Positions 43,381-53,771 of a stretch of 64,000 bases of DNA are shown here, piece by piece. The position numbers and the translations under genes are program-made. The stretch comes from Rubellimicrobium mesophilum DSM 19309 (GTDB lineage: Bacteria > Pseudomonadota > Alphaproteobacteria > Rhodobacterales > Rhodobacteraceae). Within the stretch, counting starts at the first letter, position 1, and each line of letters starts with the position of its first letter. The notes beneath the pieces are model-generated. The model made no database searches. It was not told where the DNA came from and was given only the letters and a program-made list of their open reading frames with translations. Location of the stretch: assembly GCF_000600335.2 (NCBI RefSeq), contig NZ_KK088521.1, positions 124,001 to 188,000 of the forward strand, in the 5' to 3' direction.

Positions 43381-43425
43381 TCAGCAGGGAATGATGCAGC
43401 AGATGAGGATGCCACGGGTCGTCAT
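43381..43425 (-). CDS. Candidate cysteine leader peptide upstream of cysS
   Basis: The 14-codon frame MTTRGILICCIIPC ends in TGC TGA and has three Cys codons, two adjacent. It lies between the cupin gene and cysS on the same strand. Directly after its stop, CACCTG and CAGGTG can pair, while CGCGGGC inside that loop can instead pair with GCCCGCG further on (toward the cysS start). Stalling at Cys codons when charged tRNA-Cys is short could switch the two, raising cysS expression. The frame and pairings are seen; the mechanism is inferred. The ribosome-binding site (AAGTGGG) is modest. Confidence 0.5.
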   Translation of the reverse strand: MTTRGILICCIIPC

Positions 43426-43472
43426 GGCGGCCCACTTAGCAGCCCCCTGCCCCGGCGTCCACGGGATTCCGC

Positions 43473-43958
43473 TCAGTAGGGCTGGCCGTCCTTGTGCGTG
43501 AAGATCCACTTGCCGTCGGGGCCGAGCGTCGCCTGGAGGTCGTCGTGGGGGTAGCTGCCCTCGTCGCCCGGGGTGCGGTCGCCGATCTCGAGGTAGACGA
43601 CGTCGCGACCGGTCCGGTTGACGAGCTGGTGGGCGACGCCGCCCGCCGGGAAGCCCGCGCAGTGGCCGGGAGAAAGCGCAACCTCGCCCTGGTCGGTGAC
43701 GAGGGTGGGCTCGCCTTCGAGGATGTAGACGAACTCGTCCTGCCGGCTGTGGCGGTGGAGGAGCGCGGACTCGCCGCCGGGGACGAGGCGGGTCAGGTTC
43801 ACGCCGAAGTTCCGCAGGCCGAAGAGGTCGCCCAGGGGGCGCTTCTCCCGCCCGGCCATGCGGCTGAAGAAGGGCTCCGGGTAGTTGGAGGGCTTGGTGC
43901 GAGGCGGGGCGGAGGCCGCCGGGAGGGCGATCGGGCGGCAGGGCTGGTCGTCGGGCAT
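43473..43958 (-). CDS. Cupin domain protein
   Basis: The 161-residue protein contains a single conserved cupin barrel: GGESALLHRHSRQDEFVYIL (motif 1 with metal-binding His, His, Glu) and SPGHCAGFPAGGVAHQLVN (motif 2). The close homologues are uncharacterised alphaproteobacterial cupins. Enzymatic or storage function cannot be told. Confidence 0.85.
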   Translation of the reverse strand: MPDDQPCRPIALPAASAPPRTKPSNYPEPFFSRMAGREKRPLGDLFGLRNFGVNLTRLVPGGESALLHRHSRQDEFVYILEGEPTLVTDQGEVALSPGHCAGFPAGGVAHQLVNRTGRDVVYLEIGDRTPGDEGSYPHDDLQATLGPDGKWIFTHKDGQPY

Positions 43959-44056
43959 CGGGGCGGCTCCGGGCATTCGGCACGGAAAGGGTGCCATGCG
44001 GCGGGAAGAATGGAAACGGGCTTTACCGGCCGGGGTTTCGCCCCATCTTGGGTGGC

Positions 44057-44326
44057 ATGAGCCGCGAGACCGTGAATCTGATCTGCGCCGAGCTGCCGGG
44101 AACCGAGAAGGTCCAGGGCGAGGGAGGCGAGGATGTCTGGACCCTGGCGCACGAGCCTTTCGCCCGCGTAAGCGAGTCGGTGGAGGTGCGGGAGGGCGCG
44201 GGCTGGGTCGCCCTGCCCCCGCTCGACGACCGGCACCTGCGCGAGAGGATCGTCGTGGCCTACGAGTCGCTGCGTCACGCGCTGCCCGGGGACGTGCAGG
44301 TGACGCTGGACCGCACCAGCGGTTGA
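44057..44326 (+). CDS. Small MmcQ/YjbR-like protein
   Basis: The 89-residue product starts MSRETVNLICAELPGTEKV and includes WVALPPLDDRHLRERIVVAY, which resembles the N- and C-terminal parts of the MmcQ/YjbR (CyaY-like fold) family. It is shorter than most members, lacking part of the middle. GGGTGG precedes the ATG at 44057. It lies 35 bp before an aminotransferase gene on the same strand. Confidence 0.65.
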   Translation: MSRETVNLICAELPGTEKVQGEGGEDVWTLAHEPFARVSESVEVREGAGWVALPPLDDRHLRERIVVAYESLRHALPGDVQVTLDRTSG

Positions 44327-44361
44327 CTTCGGGCCCGGGCCGCCCCAACCCAGGGGCCATC

Positions 44362-45576
44362 ATGGCCAAGGCATCGCAACGCATCCAGCGCATCACCGGC
44401 GGCGGCTCGGACGGGTGGGACCTGTTCTACCGCGCCAAGGACCTCATCCGCTCAGGGGTGGAGGTCATCGAGCTCACCATCGGCGAGCATGACGTGAAGA
44501 CCGATCCCGCGATCCTCGACGCGATGCGCGAGGCGGCGCGGGCGGGGCACACGGGCTACGCCTCGATCCCCGGCATCGTGGAGCTGCGGCAGGCGGTGGC
44601 GGAAAGGACGGAGCGGCTGACCGGGGTGCCGACGCGGGCCGAGAACGTGATCGTGACTCCGGGGGGGCAGGCGGCGCTCTTCGCGACGCATCAGTTCGTC
44701 GGCGATCCCGGCGACAGGGCGTTGTTCGTCGACCCCTACTACGCGACCTATCCGGGAACGATCCGATCCGCCGGGCTGGAGCCGGTCCCGGTGACGGCGC
44801 GGGCCGAGGCGGGGTTCGAGCCGCTGGAGGAGGACCTAGCGGACGCCGCCGAGGGGGCGCGGTCGGTGCTGGTGAACTCGCCCAACAACCCGACGGGAGT
44901 GGTCTATTCGGAGCGGACGTTGCGCGGGCTCCAGCGGGTCGCGGAGGCGCGGGACCTCTGGGTGATCTCGGACGAGGTCTATGACAGCCAGGTCTGGGAA
45001 GGGCGGCACCTGAGCCCCCGGGCGCTGCCGGGGATGGAAGCGCGGACCCTGGTGATCGGATCGCTGTCCAAGAGCCACGCGATGACGGGGAGCCGGCTCG
45101 GCTGGGTCGTGGGACCGGAGGAGGCGATCGAGTGGCTCTGGGACCTGTCCACCGTGTCGAACTACGGGATACCGGGGTTCATCCAGGACGCGGGCGTCTT
45201 CGCGCTGGCGCAGGGGCCGGAGTACGAGGAACGGATCGCGGCGCCCTTCGCGCGGCGGCGGGAGATCACGCAAAGGCTGCTCGCGGGGCAGAACGTGGTC
45301 AGGGCGGCGCCCCAGAGGGGGGCCATGTACGCGATGCTGGACGTGCGGGCGACGGGGCTCTCGGGCGAAGGGTTCGCGCTGCAGCTCCTCGAGGAGGAGC
45401 GGATCGCGGTTCTGCCGGGGGAAAGCTTCGGGAGCGCCGGGGCGGGCCATGTCCGCATCGCCATGACGGTGGCGGACGAGGTCTACGAGGCGGCGGTCCG
45501 CAAGGTGCTGGAGCTGGCGGCGCGGCTCGCGGCCGAGCGGGCGCGGAGCGGGGCGCACCTGCCCCAGATCGGGTGA
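44362..45576 (+). CDS. PLP-dependent class I/II aminotransferase
   Basis: The 404-residue fold-type I enzyme has TPGGQAALFATHQF, NSPNNPTGVVYS, ISDEVYDSQVW and the PLP lysine in SLSKSHAMTGSRLGWVVG. It belongs to the aspartate/arginine-pyruvate-like aminotransferase group (AspC/AruH-like). The substrate is not defined by sequence; upstream is a YjbR-like gene with no obvious link. Confidence 0.9.
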   Translation: MAKASQRIQRITGGGSDGWDLFYRAKDLIRSGVEVIELTIGEHDVKTDPAILDAMREAARAGHTGYASIPGIVELRQAVAERTERLTGVPTRAENVIVTPGGQAALFATHQFVGDPGDRALFVDPYYATYPGTIRSAGLEPVPVTARAEAGFEPLEEDLADAAEGARSVLVNSPNNPTGVVYSERTLRGLQRVAEARDLWVISDEVYDSQVWEGRHLSPRALPGMEARTLVIGSLSKSHAMTGSRLGWVVGPEEAIEWLWDLSTVSNYGIPGFIQDAGVFALAQGPEYEERIAAPFARRREITQRLLAGQNVVRAAPQRGAMYAMLDVRATGLSGEGFALQLLEEERIAVLPGESFGSAGAGHVRIAMTVADEVYEAAVRKVLELAARLAAERARSGAHLPQIG

Positions 45577-45616
45577 CGGCGGGGCCGGCGCCCCGGGAGG
45601 CGCCGGCCGTGATGGG

Positions 45617-46282
45617 TCAGAAGCGGTACGAGGCCCGCAGCGTGGCGGTCGTCACGTCGGTGTCGATGCCGTCGAACGGCGCATCGTCGAAGTTGTGGCG
45701 CAGGACCTCGGCGCCCACCGAGATCCGGTCGCTCACGGCGTAGTCGATGCCGATGCCGTAGAAATGGCCGTCGTAGCTGTCGTCGAGAGCGGCGTCGATG
45801 GCGTCGTCGTCGCTCGAGACCATGGCCCGGGCATAGCCAGCCGTCAGGTAGGGCAGCGCCCGACCGGCGTCGTAGCCCAGCCGGAGCTTGGCGCGGGCGA
45901 CGGAGTCGAGGTCCACGCCGTCGGGGCTGCCAGCGGCGTCGACGTTGATGTTGGTGGCATCCCAGTCGATCTCGCCGCCGACCACGACACGGCCGAAATC
46001 GTACATGTAGCCGGCATGGATACCGTAGACGGCGCCGTCGAAGTCCTCGTCGTCAGTGGCGGAAACGTTGTCGTCGATGCTCAGGTTGCCGAAGCCGAAC
46101 TGACCGCCGACGTAGAAGCCGGACCAGTCCGAGCCCGTCGAGGCGGGCGTCACGGCGGCAGGCGCGATCACCGCCACGGGAGCGACCGGAGCGGGGGAGG
46201 AGGCGGTCGGGGCGAAGCCGCCCGCGAAAGCGGGAGCGGCCAGGAGCGCCGCGCCGGCGGCGAGGGAAAGACGGGAAATCAT
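45617..46282 (-). CDS. Outer-membrane beta-barrel protein
   Basis: The 221-residue product has a signal peptide (MISRLSLAAGAALLAAPAFA), a Pro/Ala/Val linker and an eight-stranded-barrel pattern of the Omp25/OmpW-like class (SDWSGFYVGGQFGFGN, YGIHAGYMYDFGRVVVGGEI) ending in the typical C-terminal aromatic, SYRF. Such small barrels are abundant alphaproteobacterial surface proteins. It is a single gene. Confidence 0.87.
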   Translation of the reverse strand: MISRLSLAAGAALLAAPAFAGGFAPTASSPAPVAPVAVIAPAAVTPASTGSDWSGFYVGGQFGFGNLSIDDNVSATDDEDFDGAVYGIHAGYMYDFGRVVVGGEIDWDATNINVDAAGSPDGVDLDSVARAKLRLGYDAGRALPYLTAGYARAMVSSDDDAIDAALDDSYDGHFYGIGIDYAVSDRISVGAEVLRHNFDDAPFDGIDTDVTTATLRASYRF

Positions 46283-46300
46283 TTGGTGTTACCTCTTCTG

Positions 46301-46310
46301 GTCAATTGAC
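46301..46310. promoter_or_regulatory. Short perfect palindrome upstream of the beta-barrel gene
   Basis: GTCAATTGAC, a 10-bp palindrome, lies 19 bp before the start codon, in or near the leader. It could be an operator half or simply chance in an A+T-richer promoter. Confidence 0.3.
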
Positions 46311-46519
46311 GACCATGACCGACGGGAAGGGCCCGGGGTCGTCAGCCTACGTATGATCGAAGACCAGGGATTCCAGAAAGTGACGAATCCCTTACCCATA
46401 TGTTGCCACACAGCAACACCTGTTGCAGTTCGGTCCGCTGACCTTATGAGGGGTGGCGAAGCGGTCGCATGGACAGGCACCGCCCCGCGAGGTCCGAGCG
46501 CCACGAGGCCCGACTGCGG

Positions 46520-47614
46520 CTATCCTTCGGTCGGGCGGCTCAGCCTTCCGCCGCAGGTGGGCTCGGGCACGCCGGTCGTCCCTGGCGCGGAGGTGGGCAG
46601 GCCCCGGGCGACCCGGACGGCCAGGAAGGCGAAGGCCTGGGCCTCGAGCATGTCCCCGTCGAGGCCCGCGGATTCCACGGGCTCCACGGGGCACTGGGCC
46701 GCCCGGGCGATCATCGCCATCATCGTGGCGTTGCGACGCCCGCCGCCGGTGACGAGGAGGCGCGAGGGCGGTCGGGGACAGCGCATCATGGCCTGGCCGA
46801 CCGCCTCGGCCGTGCAGGCGACGAGCGTCGCGGCGGCATCGGCATCCGGGAGGTGCTCGACCAGCGAGGCGAGCGCGGGGAAGTCGTCGCGGTCGAGCGA
46901 CTTGGGCGGGCGACGGCCGAAGTAGGGGTGCCTGAGGAACCGCTCGACCACCTCGCGCGAGGGCTTGCCCTGCCCCGCGAGCCCGCCGTCCTCGTCGCGC
47001 GGGAGGCCCCGGCGGCGGAGCATGAGGTCGTCGAGGGGGGCGTTCGCGGGGCCGGTGTCGAACGCGAGGAGCGCGCCCTCCTCCTCGGGCCTTTCCCGCG
47101 ATGGGTCGATCCAGGTCACGTTGCCGACGCCGCCGAGGTTGAGGAAGGCGACGGGTTCGGTGGCGCCGATCCAGCGGGCGAGCGCCCAGTGGTAGAAGGG
47201 CGCGAGCGGGGCCCCTTCCCCGCCGTGCCGCACATCCTCGGAGCGGAAGTCCCAGACGACGGGGAGGCCGAGCACCCGGGCGAGCCAGGCGCCGTCGCCG
47301 ACCTGCAGCGTGCCGCGCCCCCGGGGCTCGTGCGCAAGGGTCTGGCCATGGAAGCCGACCAGCGCGACCCCGGGGAAGCCGGAGAGGATCTCGGCATGGG
47401 CGCGCTCCACGACGCGGGCGGCGGCCTCGACCGCGTCGCCGTCCCATCGGCCCAGGGCAGCGCGGAGCGTGGCGCGCTCGGCGTCGCCATAGGGGCGGTA
47501 GCCGCTGGACCCGAAGGACTCGACCGTCTCGCCGTCGGTCACGAGGACGGCGGCGTCCACGCCGTCGAGCGAGGTGCCCGACATGGCGCCGAGGGCGGTC
47601 AGGGTTTGCGTCAT
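46520..47614 (-). CDS. anmK: Anhydro-N-acetylmuramic acid kinase
   Basis: The 364-residue protein has [39 protein letters not shown] and [13 protein letters not shown], and the C-terminal [12 protein letters not shown], all characteristic of AnmK. It phosphorylates and opens 1,6-anhydroMurNAc to MurNAc-6-P, the substrate of MurQ at the left edge of the window. It is divergent from tyrS with 60 bp between them. Confidence 0.93.
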   Translation of the reverse strand: MTQTLTALGAMSGTSLDGVDAAVLVTDGETVESFGSSGYRPYGDAERATLRAALGRWDGDAVEAAARVVERAHAEILSGFPGVALVGFHGQTLAHEPRGRGTLQVGDGAWLARVLGLPVVWDFRSEDVRHGGEGAPLAPFYHWALARWIGATEPVAFLNLGGVGNVTWIDPSRERPEEEGALLAFDTGPANAPLDDLMLRRRGLPRDEDGGLAGQGKPSREVVERFLRHPYFGRRPPKSLDRDDFPALASLVEHLPDADAAATLVACTAEAVGQAMMRCPRPPSRLLVTGGGRRNATMMAMIARAAQCPVEPVESAGLDGDMLEAQAFAFLAVRVARGLPTSAPGTTGVPEPTCGGRLSRPTEG

Positions 47615-47674
47615 CTTTTCCTCCCGATCGGCGAAGCCTATAGACTGCGCCGACCTTCGAGAGGGAACAAGGCC

Positions 47675-48922
47675 ATGACTCATCAGCCCAAGTCCGACTT
47701 CCTGCGCGTGCTGATCGAGCGTGGCTATTACGCCGACTGCACCGACCTCGCGGCGCTGGACGCCGCGCTGCTCAGGGGGGTCGTGCCGGCCTACATCGGC
47801 TACGACGCGACGGCGCCGTCGCTCCATGTCGGGCACCTGATGAACATCATGGTGCTGCGCTGGCTGCAGAAGTGCGGGGGCAAGCCGATCACGCTGATGG
47901 GCGGGGGCACGACCAAGGTGGGGGACCCGTCGTTCAGGTCGGAGGAGCGGCCTCTGCTGACGCCGGAGCAGATCGACCGCAACATCGAGGGCTTCAAGAG
48001 CACCTTCGGCAAGCTGATCGCCTATGGCGACGGGCCGAGCGACGCGATCATGCTGAACAACGCCGAGTGGCTGGACGGGCTGAACTACCTCGACTTCCTG
48101 CGGGACATCGGGCGGCACTTCAGCGTCAACCGGATGCTGTCGTTCGAGAGCGTCAAGAGCCGCCTCGACCGCGAGCAGTCGTTGTCGTTCCTCGAGTTCA
48201 ACTACATGATCCTCCAGGCCTACGACTTCCTGGAGCTGAACCGGCGCTACGGGTGCCTGCTGCAGATGGGCGGGTCGGACCAGTGGGGGAACATCGTCAA
48301 CGGGATCGACCTCACCCGCCGCGTGGACGGGGCGGAGATCTACGGGCTGACGACGCCGCTGCTGACCACCTCGGACGGGCGGAAGATGGGCAAGTCGCAG
48401 GGCGGCGCGGTGTGGTTGAACCCGGAGATGCTGTCGCCCTATGAGTTCTGGCAGTTCTGGCGGAACACGACGGACGCCGACGTGGGGCGGTTCCTGAAGC
48501 TCTACACGGAGCTGCCGGTGGAGGAGTGCGACCGGCTGGGGAGCCTCGGGGGCTCGGAGATCAACCAGGGCAAGGTCGTGCTCGCCAACGAGGTGACGGC
48601 GCTCCTGCACGGTCGAGAGGCGGCGGAGGCGGCGGAGCGGACGGCGCGCGAGGTCTTCGAGGCCGGCGGCGTGGGCGACGACCTTCCGACGGTCGTGCTG
48701 ACCGAGGCGCAGATCGCGGGCGGTATCGCCAACACCGCTCTCTTCGTGCAGGCGGGCCTGGCCACGAGCGGCAAGGAGGCGAAGCGACTGTTCGCCGAGG
48801 GCGGGGCGCGGATCAACGACGAGGTCGTGACCGAGCCGCGGCTGATGACGCTCTCGGAGCTTCAGGACGGGCTCAAGCTTACGGCGGGGCGGAAGCGGCA
48901 CGCCCTCGTGCGCGTCGGGTAG
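47675..48922 (+). CDS. tyrS: Tyrosyl-tRNA synthetase
   Basis: The 415-residue class I synthetase has HVGH at 51-54 (HIGH motif), [30 protein letters not shown], a KMGKS version of KMSKS near 235, and a C-terminal S4 RNA-binding domain (ARINDEVV). It charges tRNA-Tyr. The divergent anmK-tyrS pair is common in alphaproteobacteria. No Tyr leader is seen in the short upstream region. Confidence 0.95.
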   Translation: MTHQPKSDFLRVLIERGYYADCTDLAALDAALLRGVVPAYIGYDATAPSLHVGHLMNIMVLRWLQKCGGKPITLMGGGTTKVGDPSFRSEERPLLTPEQIDRNIEGFKSTFGKLIAYGDGPSDAIMLNNAEWLDGLNYLDFLRDIGRHFSVNRMLSFESVKSRLDREQSLSFLEFNYMILQAYDFLELNRRYGCLLQMGGSDQWGNIVNGIDLTRRVDGAEIYGLTTPLLTTSDGRKMGKSQGGAVWLNPEMLSPYEFWQFWRNTTDADVGRFLKLYTELPVEECDRLGSLGGSEINQGKVVLANEVTALLHGREAAEAAERTAREVFEAGGVGDDLPTVVLTEAQIAGGIANTALFVQAGLATSGKEAKRLFAEGGARINDEVVTEPRLMTLSELQDGLKLTAGRKRHALVRVG

Positions 48923-48944
48923 ACGGGCCTGGAAAATAGGGTGC

Positions 48945-48972
48945 GGCCCGACCGGAGCGATCCGACCGGGCC
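48945..48972 (+). terminator. Probable tyrS terminator hairpin
   Basis: GGCCCG (48945-48950) pairs with CGGGCC (48967-48972), continued by a second short CGG/CCG helix after two mismatches. It begins 22 bp after the tyrS stop; no clear T-tract. Confidence 0.4.
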
Positions 48973-49123
48973 CCACCCGAACGAGAAGAATGCTCGCTGA
49001 AATACCGGAACGACGGACCCGTCCTTCAAATCTCCGGTTCGTCGGGGGAGGCGACGCGCCGGCCTGGGTCCAACACAAGGCACCGTAACTGAGAGGACGA
49101 TAGCCCCGCGCGACGAGGATTCG

Positions 49124-49141
49124 CTGTTCCCACGGGAACAG
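49124..49141. promoter_or_regulatory. 18-bp palindrome upstream of fur
   Basis: CTGTTCCCACGGGAACAG has perfect 8-bp arms around AC, 95-112 bp upstream of the fur start. It is not a classical Fur box, which is A+T rich. Dyad symmetry suggests a dimeric regulator of the fur promoter. Confidence 0.45.
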
Positions 49142-49235
49142 GGTCGCGCAATTCCCGAGATAGGGCCGGACGACTGGCGCCCCGGTCCGCGACCCGGTAA
49201 TCGACGGCGACCACCCCGCCCGAGGAGAGGCCCTC

Positions 49236-51890
<2,655 letters not shown>

Positions 51891-51891
<1 letters not shown>

Positions 51892-52631
51892 TGCTGCCGG
51901 TCGGGCCCGAGGCGCTGATCCTCGTGGCCCTGGTGGCCTTCGGCGCCTCCCTGCTGGGGGGCGTCGCGGGCTACGGGACGGGGCTGATCCTGCCGCCGAT
52001 CCTCGTCCCCCTGATCGGGGCCGAGGCGGTGGTGCCGGTGATCGGGCTCTCGTCCCTCTTCACGAACGCCGGGAGGGTGCTGGCCTACCGGCCTTGGCTG
52101 GACCGGGGGACGGCCCTGCGGATCGGGCTGGCGGCGCTGCCGGGGACGGTGCTGGGGGCCTGGGGCTTCTCGGCGCTGGGCGGGCGCGGGGCGGCCCTGG
52201 TGATCGGATCGACGCTCGTGGTGCTCGTGCCGCTCCGGCGCTGGGCCCGGCGGGTGGATTGGCGGCTCGGCCCGACCGGCATGGCGGCGGCCGGCGCGGG
52301 CTACGGCGCCGTGGTGGGCGGGACCTCCGGGTCGGGGGTGATCCTCCTCACCATCCTCCTGGCAACGGGGCTGAGCGGGCCGGCGGTGATCGCCACGGAC
52401 GCGGCCATCTCCATCGGGCTCGCCACGGTCAAGACGCTCACCTTCGCGGCCGCCGGCGCCCTGAGTCCCGGGTTGATCCTGCTCGCCCTGGCCATCGGCG
52501 GTGCGGGCTTCCCCGGCGGCTTCGTGGCGAAGCGGCTCGCGCTGCGGATGGGCGACGGGGCGCAGACGGCGATCCTCGATGGGGCGGTGTCGGTGGGAGG
52601 GTTGCTCCTCGTCTGGCAGGCGCTGAGGTGA
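51891..52631 (+). CDS. TauE/SafE family (TSUP) membrane permease
   Basis: The 246-residue protein has about eight hydrophobic segments and two internal repeats (ASLLGGVAGYGTGLILPPIL and AAAGAGYGAVVGGTSGSGVIL), matching the TauE/SafE (TSUP) permeases for sulfite, sulfonates or related anions. Four small genes downstream include a TusA-type sulfur carrier, so a sulfur role is plausible though unproven. Confidence 0.87.
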
Positions 52632-52703
52632 GCGGCGTGGCGCCGGCCGCTGGCTGGGCTATGCTGGGGGCACGACCCCGAGGCCGGCAGGATCGAGGCC
52701 CGC

Positions 52704-53069
52704 ATGACCGTTCACCCGCAGCGACTGAGGCTCCACAGCCGGGCGGAGTTCCTGCGCCGCGTCCTGCGCTTCACGCTCTTCGGGGTCGCCTTCCTCGCGG
52801 TGTCGCTCGGGATCGGGGTGCTGGGCTACCACCGCCTGGCCGGGCTGGGCTGGATCGACAGCCTGTTCAACGCCGCCATGATCCTGACCGGCATGGGGCC
52901 GGCGAACGCGATGCCGAGCGACCAGGCCAAGCTCTTCGCGAGCGCCTATGCGATCTTCGGCGGCGCGGTCTATCCGGCGGTGACGGCGATCATCCTCTAC
53001 CCGCTGTTGCACCGCATGATGGTCGTGCTGCACATCCAGGCTGCGCAGAGCGGGGAGGACGGGCCGTGA
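52704..53069 (+). CDS. Two-helix membrane protein resembling a potassium-channel pore
   Basis: The 121-residue product has two hydrophobic helices (VLRFTLFGVAFLAVSLGIGVLGYH and FASAYAIFGGAVYPAVTAIIL) separated by a re-entrant-like segment WIDSLFNAAMILTGMGPANAM. The layout helix-pore loop-helix looks like a two-TM K+ channel, but the TVGYG filter is replaced by TGMGP. Such proteins are common hypothetical proteins in proteobacteria. The stop overlaps the next gene's GTG. Confidence 0.65.
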   Translation: MTVHPQRLRLHSRAEFLRRVLRFTLFGVAFLAVSLGIGVLGYHRLAGLGWIDSLFNAAMILTGMGPANAMPSDQAKLFASAYAIFGGAVYPAVTAIILYPLLHRMMVVLHIQAAQSGEDGP

Positions 53070-53500
53070 CCGAGGCGGAGCGGATCATCGAGGCGCTGGC
53101 ACTCCGGCTCCACCCGGAGGGAGGCTGGTTTCGGCAGACCTGGGTGGCCGAGGCCGGTCCGGGCGAGAGGCCGGCGGGGACCTGCATCCTGTTTCTGCTG
53201 AAGCGAGGCGAGAGGAGCCACTGGCACCGGGTGGATTCAGTGGAGATCTGGCACTTCCACGCGGGCGCGCCGCTGGTGCTGTCGCTGGCCGAGAGCGACC
53301 AGGGACCGGCTTCGGCGCGGGTCCTGGGGCCGGACGTGCTGGCTGGGCAGTCGCCCGAGGTCGTCGTGCCGAAGGACTGGTGGCAGGCGGCGCGGACCAC
53401 GGGGGACTGGACGCTCGTGGGCTGCACGGTCTCGCCGGGGTTCCGGTTCGAGGGCTTCACCCTCGCTCCGGCGGGCTTCGACATCCCGGGGGCGGCATGA
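53066..53500 (+). CDS. DUF985 cupin family protein
   Basis: The 144-residue protein matches the cupin_5 (DUF985) family: ALRLHPEGGWFRQTW, ILFLLKRGERSHWHRVDSVE, EIWHFHAGAPLVLSL and VGCTVSPGFRFEGFTLA. These are single-domain cupins of unknown catalytic role, sometimes tied to sugar-nucleotide or sulfur metabolism. Start is GTG at 53066 overlapping the preceding stop; the stop overlaps the TusA gene (ATGA). Confidence 0.87.
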   Translation: MTEAERIIEALALRLHPEGGWFRQTWVAEAGPGERPAGTCILFLLKRGERSHWHRVDSVEIWHFHAGAPLVLSLAESDQGPASARVLGPDVLAGQSPEVVVPKDWWQAARTTGDWTLVGCTVSPGFRFEGFTLAPAGFDIPGAA

Positions 53501-53736
53501 CGTCGGACCGGGAGGTGGATGCGCGGGGGCTGATCTGCCCCCTTCCCGTCCTGCGGGCGCGGAAGGTGCTGCTGGGAATGCAGCCGGGCGAGGTGCTGCG
53601 GGTGCTTGCCACCGACCCAATGGCGGCGATTGACCTGCCCCACTTCTGCGTCGAAGCCGGTCACGAGCATCTGGGGCAGGCCGTGGAGGACGGGGCGCAG
53701 GTTCATCTGATCCGGCGCGGGGTCCCGAAGGAGTGA
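53497..53736 (+). CDS. TusA-family sulfurtransferase/carrier
   Basis: The 79-residue protein has the TusA core DARGLICPLPVLRARKVL with the CPxP motif at Cys14-Pro17, and a second Cys in DLPHFCVEAGH. TusA proteins relay sulfur for tRNA thiolation or other sulfur chemistry. It ends the operon of the TauE-like permease, two-helix protein and DUF985 cupin, and is followed by a strong hairpin. Confidence 0.88.
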   Translation: MTSDREVDARGLICPLPVLRARKVLLGMQPGEVLRVLATDPMAAIDLPHFCVEAGHEHLGQAVEDGAQVHLIRRGVPKE

Positions 53737-53770
53737 GGGCCCCGCCTTTCGGTCGGGGCCCCCTTCGGGA
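53723..53770. terminator. Nested bidirectional hairpin between tusA-like gene and rne
   Basis: An inner stem GGGCCCCG (53737-53744) / CGGGGCCC (53754-53761) is nested in an outer stem TCCCGAAGG (53723-53731) / CCTTCGGGA (53762-53770). It lies exactly between two converging genes and should stop transcription from both sides. Confidence 0.7.
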
Positions 53771-53771
53771 A

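Larger units (their letters stand above)
48923..49235. other. Intergenic region tyrS-fur
   Basis: The 313-bp gap contains a weak hairpin after tyrS and an 18-bp palindrome (49124-49141) ahead of fur. I see no reading frame with support and no tRNA. Base composition is slightly lower in G+C around 48930-49100. Confidence 0.5.

Noticed and set aside
49124-49141. Palindrome as a LexA (SOS) box
   Set aside because: The alphaproteobacterial SOS box is the direct repeat GTTC-N7-GTTC; this is an inverted repeat with different spacing.
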